Of a stretch of DNA of 64,000 bases, positions 10,857 to 18,443 are shown piece by piece. Numbering within the stretch: the stretch's first letter is position 1; each line of letters opens with the position of its first letter. The stretch comes from Eretmocerus hayati. Lineage: Eukaryota; Arthropoda; Insecta; Hymenoptera; Aphelinidae. The stretch lies in the NCBI GenBank assembly GCA_029851415.1, contig CM056743.1:118140305-118204304 (forward strand), written 5' to 3'. Position numbers and translations under genes: made by a program. Below the pieces are notes generated by a model that saw only the letters and a program-made list of their open reading frames with translations, was not told the DNA's origin and searched no databases.

Positions 10857-11027
10857 TCACAATAATCTTCGTGATGTTGGTATAGCTCGTGGTCGAGTTG
10901 GAATCCTGACCCATGGCTGCCTCTCAACATCCTCCCTGTATCTGATGATGGGTTTTGGAAGTCCTCTCGGGAAGATTGGCTCAGGCGTAAACTCCACAAT
11001 GGGCATTGATGGCATGCGATGATCCAT
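10857..11027 (-). CDS. Small Pro/Arg-rich ORF, 56 aa (left-arm copy)
   Basis: This is the mirror copy of 16682-16852. It begins 31 nt after the stop of the 163-aa gene in the same orientation. The product starts MDHRMPSMPIVEF and is rich in Pro and Arg. It was found by reading the sequence between the larger genes. It has no known domain. Confidence 0.4.
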   Translation of the reverse strand: MDHRMPSMPIVEFTPEPIFPRGLPKPIIRYREDVERQPWVRIPTRPRAIPTSRRLL

Positions 11028-11058
11028 GATCCTCAACGGTCGTCTAGTTTCTAATCCA

Positions 11059-11550
11059 TCAGTGGAATACTTTCCAATCGTCTGAAAATGTTATCCAATC
11101 ATATTCTTCCACGACTCTGATGTTCATTGACTCCATACGTGGATGGTCATTCTTGCTTATTCCACACTCATTCATCTTCTCTACACAAGCTTTCAGTTTG
11201 CATAGCAGTGGCGTCTCAGGTCGATTCACTTTCATGAGATAAAGATCTACGTCTGTGATCACAAGTTTTGAATGCTCTTTATAGTAATAATTGGTGTCAA
11301 AATTGTAGAAGAAACGATTCTCCACCCACAGATTTTCATCCACTATGTTGAAATCTATCCTGGCAGATTCGATGCATTCCTTGCACAACTCTCCGTTATG
11401 ATGGAAATTTATGCTGATTCCCATTTCACCCGGCAAGAATTTCCAATATTCAGTGATGGTATCATCCCTGCTGCACGGCAGTTTCAGCTTCCTCTTTGAC
11501 TGCCCATTCTCATCGAGGAAATGTATGCAAGTGTTGTAGTAGAGGCCCAT
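11059..11550 (-). CDS. Unknown 163-aa acidic Cys-containing protein (left-arm copy)
   Basis: Predicted protein identical to that of 16159-16650. The start chosen is the ATG at 11550 (MGLYYNTCIHFL) rather than a longer upstream frame, because the upstream part contains the TATA box (11585-11592, minus strand) and would lie before the expected start of transcription. The two copies in opposite arms point inward to outward and would be transcribed divergently from the centre. No family was recognised. Confidence 0.6.
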   Translation of the reverse strand: MGLYYNTCIHFLDENGQSKRKLKLPCSRDDTITEYWKFLPGEMGISINFHHNGELCKECIESARIDFNIVDENLWVENRFFYNFDTNYYYKEHSKLVITDVDLYLMKVNRPETPLLCKLKACVEKMNECGISKNDHPRMESMNIRVVEEYDWITFSDDWKVFH

Positions 11551-11584
11551 GGTGGTGCAATGGCAAATGACACATTGGCTGGGC

Positions 11585-11592
11585 CTTTTATA
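11585..11592 (-). promoter_or_regulatory. TATA box of the left 163-aa gene
   Basis: TATAAAAG on the minus strand, 42 nt from the ATG at 11550. Mirror of 16117-16124. Confidence 0.6.
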
Positions 11593-11728
11593 TGCTTCCG
11601 CGCACCGATTTATTGCCACGCATGCTCAAAAGTGCCAGGATGGTGTATGACTGTGAATCATTCAGTTCTGGCATAACTCCTTGCATCTCGGCATCCAGAC
11701 CCTGGCAACGTAACTGAGACGCCATCAT
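11588..11728 (-). CDS. Small ORF, 46 aa (left-arm copy)
   Basis: This is the mirror of 15981-16121. Its stop codon lies inside the TATA box of the following 163-aa gene. The product begins MMASQLRCQGLDAEMQ. Confidence 0.3.
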   Translation of the reverse strand: MMASQLRCQGLDAEMQGVMPELNDSQSYTILALLSMRGNKSVRGSI

Positions 11729-11735
11729 CAGTCCA

Positions 11736-12600
11736 CGTCTATCCCGCGCGGTATTCGTGCGGTATACGTCTATCCCGCGCGGTATTCGTGCGGTATACGT
11801 CTATCCCGCGCGGTATACGTCTATCCCGCGCGGTATACGTCTATCCCGCGCGGTATTCGTGCGGTATACGTCTATCCCGCGCGGTATTCGTGCGGTATAC
11901 GTCTATCCCGCGCGGTATTCGTACGGTATACGTCTATCCCGCGCGGTATTCGTGCGGTATACGTCTATCCCGCGCGGTATTCGTACGGTATACGTCTATC
12001 CCGCGCGGTATTCGTGCGGTATACGTCTATCCCGCGCGGTATTCGTACGGTATACGTCTATCCCGCGCGGTATTCGTGCGGTATACGTCTATCCCGCGCG
12101 GTATTCGTGCGGTATACGTCTATCCCGCGCGGTATTCGTGCGGTATACGTCTATCCCGCGCGGTATTCGTGCGGTATACGTCTATCCCGCGCGGTATTCG
12201 TACGGTATACGTCTATCCCGCGCGGTATTCGTGCGGTATACGTCTATCCCGCGCGGTATACGTCTATCCCGCGCGGTATTCGTACGGTATACGTCTATCC
12301 CGCGCGGTATTCGTGCGGTATACGTCTATCCCGCGCGGTATTCGTACGGTATACGTCTATCCCGCGCGGTATTCGTACGGTATACGTCTATCCCGCGCGG
12401 TATTCGTACGGTATACGTCTATCCCGCGCGGTATTCGTGCGGTATACGTCTATCCCGCGCGGTATTCGTACGGTATACGTCTATCCCGCGCGGTATTCGT
12501 GCGGTATACGTCTATCCCGCGCGGTATTCGTGCGGTATACGTCTATCCCGCGCGGTATTCGTGCGGTATACGTCTATCCCGCGCGGTATTCGTGCGGTCT
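11736..12600. repeat. 31-bp tandem array, left (about 28 units)
   Basis: Units read GTCTATCCCGCGCGGTAT, then TCGTGCGGTATAC or TCGTACGGTATAC; a few are shortened to 20 bp. Each unit contains CGCGCG and the palindrome GTATAC. Because 31 is not a multiple of three and the unit lacks stops on the plus strand, three long overlapping frames (up to 599 codons) run through it. I regard these as artefacts of the array except for the downstream gene at 12726. Unit-variant order matches the right array; the right array has five more units (155 bp) at the inner end. Confidence 0.95.
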
Positions 12601-12665
12601 CATGTCCGGTCTTCGTGCTGTATAAAAACTCTTTTTCAGACTCTCTGCGTGGTCCGCGCTCTGGC

Positions 12666-12673
12666 TATAAAAT
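12666..12673 (+). promoter_or_regulatory. TATA box of the central DUF8207-like gene
   Basis: TATAAAAT, 60 nt upstream of the ATG at 12726 and just inside the left-arm boundary, so that it belongs to the unique centre. Confidence 0.6.
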
Positions 12674-12725
12674 GGGCACTTCTCACAGGGCATCCCAGTC
12701 CGGAACTTTGCATCAAACTGTAGAC

Positions 12726-13556
12726 ATGGAGGACTTTCTCAATCAAAGAGATACATTAGTCAAGCTCATGAGAGCTAGAAAGGCTCTGAAACGCAAGTAT
12801 GCGTTGGTAAAACGACAACAAGCTGAGTTTGAAAAGAACATGAGAGACACATTCAAACCTATCACAGATCCGCTAGAGAAAATTCTAGCCTACCAAGAGA
12901 CAACCCAAAAGAGGGAATCAGGCGAAACCGTTAGAGAATCACCTAAAATCGATGAGACCATGATGAATGACACCATTTCAGACGAGAGTCAATCGGCTAC
13001 CTCATTCGAAACAGCTGACGATGAAGTCAGCGAGCCTGAGGACTACTTGGCAAGCCTTAGAAGAGACGATATGAATCTGGATAAATTGTACGGAGTCAGA
13101 AAAAATGGTAACTTCCTGGGAATCGGTAAATCACGAGTACAACTTATGAACGACCACATCTTAGTTGATAATCAGCGATTCCCAAACACCACTGGTCTAC
13201 TAGAGTTGATCTTCAAAAGAGTTCCAAATGAGAAAGTGATAACTGAAGAAGACATTGTGAATTACCAGAAAATTTTGAACGTATCACATGTTCATCGAAA
13301 GAGATTTCTTCATGATGGTGAACTCCGCAGAAGCAAGAGTCGAAAATTCAAGAACATCATCGAACCGCTATTTGGTCCGAGAAAAATTGGTGGATCACTC
13401 GCAAGTAGGACTACGGAGATATACTGGGATAACCCTAACCAATTAGTTAGAAAACTTCAGATTCTAATGAATGATAGAGGTGCTGGGAATCAAGATCATG
13501 ATGATGAGATAAGAGCTATCTTGGAATCCTTACACATGGCTGGTTATATCTATTGA
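12726..13556 (+). CDS. Coiled-coil protein resembling DUF8207 family
   Basis: 276 aa from ATG 12726 to TGA 13554-13556. Residues about 1-60 form a charged helical or coiled-coil segment ending FKPITDPLEKIL. An acidic Ser/Thr-rich linker follows, then a globular C-terminal part beginning LDKLYGVRKNGNFLGIG and containing TTGLLELIFKRVP, TEEDIVNYQKIL and a basic RRSKSRKFKNIIEPL stretch. This order (helical segment with TFKP-I-PL, then YGV, a short IG strand, G-LELIF, basic tail) matches my memory of arthropod DUF8207 proteins, which occur in multicopy elements of unknown function. The open frame extends upstream through the 31-bp array, but the TATA box at 12666 and a clean ATG favour the shorter start. 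The function is unknown; the basic tail suggests nucleic-acid binding. Confidence 0.7.
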   Translation: MEDFLNQRDTLVKLMRARKALKRKYALVKRQQAEFEKNMRDTFKPITDPLEKILAYQETTQKRESGETVRESPKIDETMMNDTISDESQSATSFETADDEVSEPEDYLASLRRDDMNLDKLYGVRKNGNFLGIGKSRVQLMNDHILVDNQRFPNTTGLLELIFKRVPNEKVITEEDIVNYQKILNVSHVHRKRFLHDGELRRSKSRKFKNIIEPLFGPRKIGGSLASRTTEIYWDNPNQLVRKLQILMNDRGAGNQDHDDEIRAILESLHMAGYIY

Positions 13557-13582
13557 CCCTCGAGTTCGTGAAAGAGACTGAC

Positions 13583-13590
13583 TATAAATA
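13583..13590 (+). promoter_or_regulatory. TATA box of the FLYWCH gene
   Basis: TATAAATA, 27 nt after the stop of the preceding gene and 60 nt before the ATG at 13643. The spacing equals that of the neighbouring central gene. Confidence 0.6.
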
Positions 13591-13642
13591 CAGACGATAA
13601 TGATGACAGAGACACTATTCCTTGAACATCAAACCAGTCAAC

Positions 13643-14902
13643 ATGGGTGAAAATTTTGAGGAAGCCTTGGAGCGAGCTGCTATGGCAGTAAAGAAGAAAC
13701 TGGAGCTCCTGCGTGAGCAGTCTTCACACGGAGGGAACCTAGAGACAGATCAAGAGTTGCAGAGAAATCAGGACGGTTCTCGAAGAGAAAACTTGGAGGT
13801 GTACGGATCAAATACATCAGAAGAAACTGCTCCTCCTAGTTCATTGAATGGGTCGATGAAATTTATCAGAAACCGTCTTGGTAAGGAACAACTCGTTGTA
13901 GATGGCAAACATTTTATCCGAGAGAAAACCAATCGTAACGGTACAGTGCGGTGGAAGTGCGTCGATTACTATAAAACCAATCGGTGCCCGAGTACAGCAC
14001 TTACTCATGGAATGAATTTAGTCAGTATTAGTAATCCTCACAATCATCCCGTGGCTCCTTCGATGCAGCCTTGTATCAGAAGTCATCCATCCTTGGATGA
14101 AAACCATGGTGATCTGGGAGATAATGACAGAGAGCGGACAAATCATAGTGATTCAGTGAAACAGAGAGCAATTCAGGGTAACATTATTATTCCTCCAACC
14201 AGTAAGCAGAATTCTATTCCAAACAAGGAAACTAGTGGGGAACCAACATTCAGCAGTCCCCGGTTTCATGCACGGAGTGACAGTTCGAGAGCTCCAGAAG
14301 CTGATTTTGAGTCTGGATCATGTCACAGAGAGAGATCTGTTGATTCGGGATCATCTGATTCATATCACAGCAATGCATCATTTGGTTCAAATTCATACCA
14401 CAGCAGTCGATCATTCGATCCGGATATTGACTCAGGATCATGTGATAGCAATGCATCATTTGAGTCAAACTCACATCTGTCATCCTACTCAGATATCGAC
14501 TCAGAATCAAGTAACAGTAATCCGTACAATACTGTTCACAATGCTTCTACTCAGGAACTGGTAGAACAGTCTTACGATAATGGAGGACTGGACTTTGACA
14601 GATGCTCGACGAATGATTATGAAAGGGGGAGATCTGCAAGACTTGGATTGCCTCCTCCTACATTATTGGGATTCCCATTGCCTCAGGCAGATGCGTGGGA
14701 AACTTCGCACTACAATGATCGCTCGGATGAGAGAGATGAGAGGCCTAGGGAATCATGGGATGAAGTTGCCCGTCGAACATTCGGACGATTGGGACTGCCA
14801 TCGTACGAGACCTTACCCAGAACGATCAAGTATGTGCGAGGAATCAAGAAGAGGGCTTACGCCGGAAAATACTATTGGTCCAAATATGATTCTGGGAGAT
14901 GA
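13643..14902 (+). CDS. FLYWCH-type zinc-finger protein
   Basis: 419 aa from ATG 13643. Residues 1-26 are a charged helix. A FLYWCH zinc finger spans about 74-135: F74, RLGKEQLVVDGKHF, WKC with Cys106, Cys115, and the NPHNHP end with His133 and His135, which gives the expected C2H2 set. Residues about 200-300 are Ser/Asp-rich with imperfect repeats of the type GSCDSNASFESNSH. The C-terminus holds two LGLP segments and a basic, Tyr-rich tail (IKKRAYAGKYYWSKY). FLYWCH fingers bind DNA or proteins and occur in insect chromatin proteins and beside MULE transposases. No transposase domain follows here. The gene ends 46 nt before the right-arm boundary and has its own TATA box. A role in binding the element's own DNA is an inference. 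Confidence 0.8.
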   Translation: MGENFEEALERAAMAVKKKLELLREQSSHGGNLETDQELQRNQDGSRRENLEVYGSNTSEETAPPSSLNGSMKFIRNRLGKEQLVVDGKHFIREKTNRNGTVRWKCVDYYKTNRCPSTALTHGMNLVSISNPHNHPVAPSMQPCIRSHPSLDENHGDLGDNDRERTNHSDSVKQRAIQGNIIIPPTSKQNSIPNKETSGEPTFSSPRFHARSDSSRAPEADFESGSCHRERSVDSGSSDSYHSNASFGSNSYHSSRSFDPDIDSGSCDSNASFESNSHLSSYSDIDSESSNSNPYNTVHNASTQELVEQSYDNGGLDFDRCSTNDYERGRSARLGLPPPTLLGFPLPQADAWETSHYNDRSDERDERPRESWDEVARRTFGRLGLPSYETLPRTIKYVRGIKKRAYAGKYYWSKYDSGR

Positions 14903-14953
14903 TTCAGAGCCTGGATATGAGCTAAGAAGAGCCCGGTGCCGCAAGACCACATG

Positions 14954-15973
14954 AGACCGCACGAATACCGCGCGGGATAGACGTATACCGTACGAATACC
15001 GCGCGGGATAGACGTATACCGTACGAATACCGCGCGGGATAGACGTATACCGTACGAATACCGCGCGGGATAGACGTATACCGCACGAATACCGCGCGGG
15101 ATAGACGTATACCGCACGAATACCGCGCGGGATAGACGTATACCGCACGAATACCGCGCGGGATAGACGTATACCGCACGAATACCGCGCGGGATAGACG
15201 TATACCGCACGAATACCGCGCGGGATAGACGTATACCGTACGAATACCGCGCGGGATAGACGTATACCGCACGAATACCGCGCGGGATAGACGTATACCG
15301 TACGAATACCGCGCGGGATAGACGTATACCGTACGAATACCGCGCGGGATAGACGTATACCGTACGAATACCGCGCGGGATAGACGTATACCGCACGAAT
15401 ACCGCGCGGGATAGACGTATACCGTACGAATACCGCGCGGGATAGACGTATACCGCGCGGGATAGACGTATACCGCACGAATACCGCGCGGGATAGACGT
15501 ATACCGTACGAATACCGCGCGGGATAGACGTATACCGCACGAATACCGCGCGGGATAGACGTATACCGCACGAATACCGCGCGGGATAGACGTATACCGC
15601 ACGAATACCGCGCGGGATAGACGTATACCGCACGAATACCGCGCGGGATAGACGTATACCGTACGAATACCGCGCGGGATAGACGTATACCGCACGAATA
15701 CCGCGCGGGATAGACGTATACCGTACGAATACCGCGCGGGATAGACGTATACCGCACGAATACCGCGCGGGATAGACGTATACCGTACGAATACCGCGCG
15801 GGATAGACGTATACCGCACGAATACCGCGCGGGATAGACGTATACCGCACGAATACCGCGCGGGATAGACGTATACCGCGCGGGATAGACGTATACCGCG
15901 CGGGATAGACGTATACCGCACGAATACCGCGCGGGATAGACGTATACCGCACGAATACCGCGCGGGATAGACG
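14954..15973. repeat. 31-bp tandem array, right (about 33 units)
   Basis: Same unit as the left array in inverted orientation. The long minus-strand frames of 257-379 codons are array translations continuing into unrelated sequence at the inner boundary and are not credited as genes. Confidence 0.95.
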
Positions 15974-15980
15974 TGGACTG

Positions 15981-16121
15981 ATGATGGCGTCTCAGTTACG
16001 TTGCCAGGGTCTGGATGCCGAGATGCAAGGAGTTATGCCAGAACTGAATGATTCACAGTCATACACCATCCTGGCACTTTTGAGCATGCGTGGCAATAAA
16101 TCGGTGCGCGGAAGCATATAA
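15981..16121 (+). CDS. Small ORF, 46 aa (right-arm copy)
   Basis: Tandem ATGs at 15981 and 15984 open a frame starting MMASQLRCQGLDAEMQ and ending at TAA 16119-16121, inside the TATAAAAG box of the next gene. The amino-acid mix is balanced, and the frame begins only 8 nt after the 31-bp array. No TATA box precedes it; if transcribed, the array itself would be its upstream region. It may be a short protein or chance. Confidence 0.3.
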   Translation: MMASQLRCQGLDAEMQGVMPELNDSQSYTILALLSMRGNKSVRGSI

Positions 16122-16124
16122 AAG
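16117..16124 (+). promoter_or_regulatory. TATA box of the right 163-aa gene
   Basis: TATAAAAG, 42 nt before the ATG at 16159. An expected initiator region, about 30 nt on, would leave a leader of only 10-15 nt. Confidence 0.6.
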
Positions 16125-16158
16125 GCCCAGCCAATGTGTCATTTGCCATTGCACCACC

Positions 16159-16650
16159 ATGGGCCTCTACTACAACACTTGCATACATTTCCTCGATGAG
16201 AATGGGCAGTCAAAGAGGAAGCTGAAACTGCCGTGCAGCAGGGATGATACCATCACTGAATATTGGAAATTCTTGCCGGGTGAAATGGGAATCAGCATAA
16301 ATTTCCATCATAACGGAGAGTTGTGCAAGGAATGCATCGAATCTGCCAGGATAGATTTCAACATAGTGGATGAAAATCTGTGGGTGGAGAATCGTTTCTT
16401 CTACAATTTTGACACCAATTATTACTATAAAGAGCATTCAAAACTTGTGATCACAGACGTAGATCTTTATCTCATGAAAGTGAATCGACCTGAGACGCCA
16501 CTGCTATGCAAACTGAAAGCTTGTGTAGAGAAGATGAATGAGTGTGGAATAAGCAAGAATGACCATCCACGTATGGAGTCAATGAACATCAGAGTCGTGG
16601 AAGAATATGATTGGATAACATTTTCAGACGATTGGAAAGTATTCCACTGA
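16159..16650 (+). CDS. Unknown 163-aa acidic Cys-containing protein (right-arm copy)
   Basis: Starts MGLYYNTCIHFLDENGQ and ends FSDDWKVFH. The protein has scattered Cys and His (CIH, CSRDD, CKECIES, LLCKLKACVEKMNECG) that could bind metal, aromatic-rich mid and C-terminal parts, and neither a signal peptide nor a transmembrane segment. Downstream, 31 nt after the stop, a small Pro/Arg-rich frame follows in the same orientation. An identical protein is encoded in the left arm at 11059-11550. I do not recognise the family. The intact frame in both arms, its balanced codon use and its TATA box argue that it is a true gene of the element. Confidence 0.65.
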   Translation: MGLYYNTCIHFLDENGQSKRKLKLPCSRDDTITEYWKFLPGEMGISINFHHNGELCKECIESARIDFNIVDENLWVENRFFYNFDTNYYYKEHSKLVITDVDLYLMKVNRPETPLLCKLKACVEKMNECGISKNDHPRMESMNIRVVEEYDWITFSDDWKVFH

Positions 16651-16681
16651 TGGATTAGAAACTAGACGACCGTTGAGGATC

Positions 16682-16852
16682 ATGGATCATCGCATGCCAT
16701 CAATGCCCATTGTGGAGTTTACGCCTGAGCCAATCTTCCCGAGAGGACTTCCAAAACCCATCATCAGATACAGGGAGGATGTTGAGAGGCAGCCATGGGT
16801 CAGGATTCCAACTCGACCACGAGCTATACCAACATCACGAAGATTATTGTGA
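16682..16852 (+). CDS. Small Pro/Arg-rich ORF, 56 aa (right-arm copy)
   Basis: ATG 16682 to TGA 16850-16852, begins MDHRMPSMPIVEF and continues with PRGLPKPIIRYREDVE. It is basic and proline-rich. It lies 31 nt past the stop of the 163-aa gene, in another frame, so it would need re-initiation or its own transcript; no TATA box was seen between them. Confidence 0.4.
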   Translation: MDHRMPSMPIVEFTPEPIFPRGLPKPIIRYREDVERQPWVRIPTRPRAIPTSRRLL

Positions 16853-16957
16853 GCATTCACTTATGGAGGAGTGATTAATTGGATGCACTCCACAGGTGTG
16901 GGGCGTGGCTGGGGCCCCCACCAATCTCACTCGTTGAAACTTGCATTAGCCAATCAG

Positions 16958-17150
16958 AGCTTTCATGTTGAAACCTGAAGTAGCTGAGTTATTATGTCAG
17001 GACTTGCAACGGTCAATCAGATTCGAGCTACGGCGCAGAGTTTTCATGTTGAAACCTGAAGTAGCCAATCGGAGCTGAGTTATCAGAACTTGCAACGGCC
17101 AATCAGGTTCGAGCTGCGGCGTCGGCGGCTCGGGCCTTGGCTCTATAAAA
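16958..17150 (+). promoter_or_regulatory. Promoter with duplicated CCAAT modules and TATA box
   Basis: Two ~81-86-bp direct repeats each contain TTTCATGTTGAAACCTGAAG and CTTGCAACGG followed by CAATCAG. CCAAT-type cores occur as GCCAATCAGAG (16950), GGTCAATCAG (17011), GCCAATCGGAG (17064) and GGCCAATCAGG (17097). A TATAAAA box at 17144-17150 follows, and an ATG lies at 17185. This is a textbook polymerase II promoter layout, and the tandem duplication resembles compact viral promoters. Mirrored at 10559-10751. Confidence 0.65.
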
Positions 17151-17313
17151 CAGAGGCCGCAGGCTCATCGGCAGCACTCCAGACATGGGATTTCACATAA
17201 TTATATCTACAGTAGGGGCAATTAACATAATCGCATTCAGGGTAGGGATGCCAAACCCCACCCTCTTCATATCCGTGTTGGAATCCATTCTGAACAGCGG
17301 TTTCGTAATCCAT
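17143..17313 (-). CDS. Alternative 56-aa Cys-containing frame (right-arm copy)
   Basis: Mirror of 10396-10566: frame MDYETAVQNGF...CPYC, preceded on the minus strand by the same AAG/GTGAGT...TTTCAG intron signals. Overlaps the plus-strand 93-aa frame. Confidence 0.4.
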   Translation of the reverse strand: MDYETAVQNGFQHGYEEGGVWHPYPECDYVNCPYCRYNYVKSHVWSAADEPAASVL

Positions 17314-17466
17314 CTGAAAGAAAAAGAAGAGGTTACACTGGGGGTGCCATACTTTTCAGAATCGCAAACTGTGATTCCGAAAGGAATCACAGCCACTGAA
17401 AATCTAAATCCGGAGGGTCATTCCTTTCGGAATCACTCACCTTTTTTTTCTGGACTTCCAGAGTGA
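17185..17466 (+). CDS. Unknown 93-aa protein (right-arm copy)
   Basis: ATG 17185 lies 41 nt after TATAAAA and downstream of the duplicated CCAAT promoter. The product begins MGFHIIISTVGAINIIAF. The first 40 residues are hydrophobic enough for a membrane segment; the remainder is polar, with KEKEE. The frame ends at TGA 17464-17466. It is antisense to the alternative spliced frame with a CPYC motif, so one of the two is probably only a shadow. An identical protein is encoded at 10243-10524. Confidence 0.4.
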   Translation: MGFHIIISTVGAINIIAFRVGMPNPTLFISVLESILNSGFVIHLKEKEEVTLGVPYFSESQTVIPKGITATENLNPEGHSFRNHSPFFSGLPE

Positions 17467-17513
17467 TGCCGATGAAAAGATCATCCCCAAGTATGTAAGG
17501 TGAAGGTTGCAAC

Positions 17514-17645
17514 TCATTTGCATACGAGGTAAACCAGTCGCCACCTAGCGGTGGCGTCCGGAACTATTCTATACGAAACTTGCCTGTATCGACTTGGATC
17601 GATGCGTACACACTTCTCTTCGATGTTTGAGCCACGAGACGCCAT
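17514..17645 (-). CDS. Small ORF or first exon, 43 codons (right-arm copy)
   Basis: Mirror of 10064-10195; see that entry for composition and possible splicing. Confidence 0.35.
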   Translation of the reverse strand: MASRGSNIEEKCVRIDPSRYRQVSYRIVPDATARWRLVYLVCK

Positions 17646-18081
17646 CTGGTGGTGATATTTAGCACTACACTCGCGTAATTATACATAATGATAGTGGTGA
17701 TATTTAGCACTACACTCGCGTAATTGTACACAATGATATTTAAAACCGGGTATGCTTGAAACATTGAGCACAACAAAGGACCAGTGGGCCAGGAGTGCCA
17801 TAAGGGGGGGGGGGCTCCTCGGTGAGGCAGAACAAGCATACATAGGAATGAGGCCAGCATTAAAATTGGGTAATAAAGGACCAGTGGGCCATAAAGGACC
17901 GGGGGGGGGGGGAATTCATCAGCAGTGTCAGTAGCGCCATGCCTCCATTAGGCCTCGGAGCGCCATTGGCCTCGGAGCGCCATGCCTCGGGTGGCCCCGG
18001 ACCGCCAGTGGCCCCGGAGCGCCATTGGCCTCGGAGCGCCATACCCCCGGTGGCCCCGGACCGCCATAGCTCCACTACTTA

Positions 18082-18443
18082 CTGTATACGTGATTGTTAT
18101 CAAACAAACATAAATGAATGTTTATTTGACAATCATGACCATGCTGTTATCCGGTGTGAGGTTTAAAAGTGTTGATGAAATATCTCCATCAGTGAGAGTT
18201 TCATCTCTTTTTGATCAAATATGATTGACTGTCGTGATACTGTATGTGACAGTGGAGCTCGCAAAAAAATGTTTCATTTTTACAGCATCACGACAGTCAA
18301 TCATATTTGATCAAAAAGAGATGAAACTCTCACTGATGGATATATTTCATCAACACTTTTCAACCTCACGCCGGATAACAGCATGGTCATGATTGCCAAA
18401 TAAACATTCATTTATGTTTATTTGATAACAATCACGTATACAG
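18082..18443. mobile_element. Palindromic Tc1/mariner-type MITE inside the right arm
   Basis: 362 bp with near-perfect inverted arms of ~150 bp beginning CTGTATACGTGATTGTTATC, directly flanked by TA on both sides (18080-18081 and 18444-18445). It has no coding capacity. The left arm lacks it and shows TACTGTA at the matching place. Confidence 0.85.

Larger units (their letters stand above)
9444..12605. repeat. Left arm of the giant palindrome
   Basis: From outside to inside it holds a terminal ~170 bp, a GC-rich 17-bp minisatellite (about 9629-9772), poly-C tracts, a duplicated ~45-bp block (about 9980-10060), the small-gene cluster and the 31-bp array. Between 9.6 kb and the array it mirrors the right arm. 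For the stretch 10064-11735 the coordinate pairing is left = 27709 minus right. Confidence 0.9.

Noticed and set aside
11757..12725. Very long frame (part of a 599-codon frame) through the 31-bp array, continuous with the DUF8207-like gene
   Set aside because: A stop-free 31-bp unit is open in all three frames by cycling; assuming uniform base use, about a fifth of random units of this length would be. The TATA box and ATG at 12666/12726 give a better gene start.
14235..14954. Alternative frames (109 and 124 codons plus, 86 minus) within the FLYWCH gene
   Set aside because: Shadows of the low-complexity Ser/Asp-rich region of the 419-aa frame.
14813..15952. Minus-strand frames of 257-379 codons over the right array
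   Set aside because: Translations of the tandem array running into antisense of the FLYWCH gene; no independent coding evidence.
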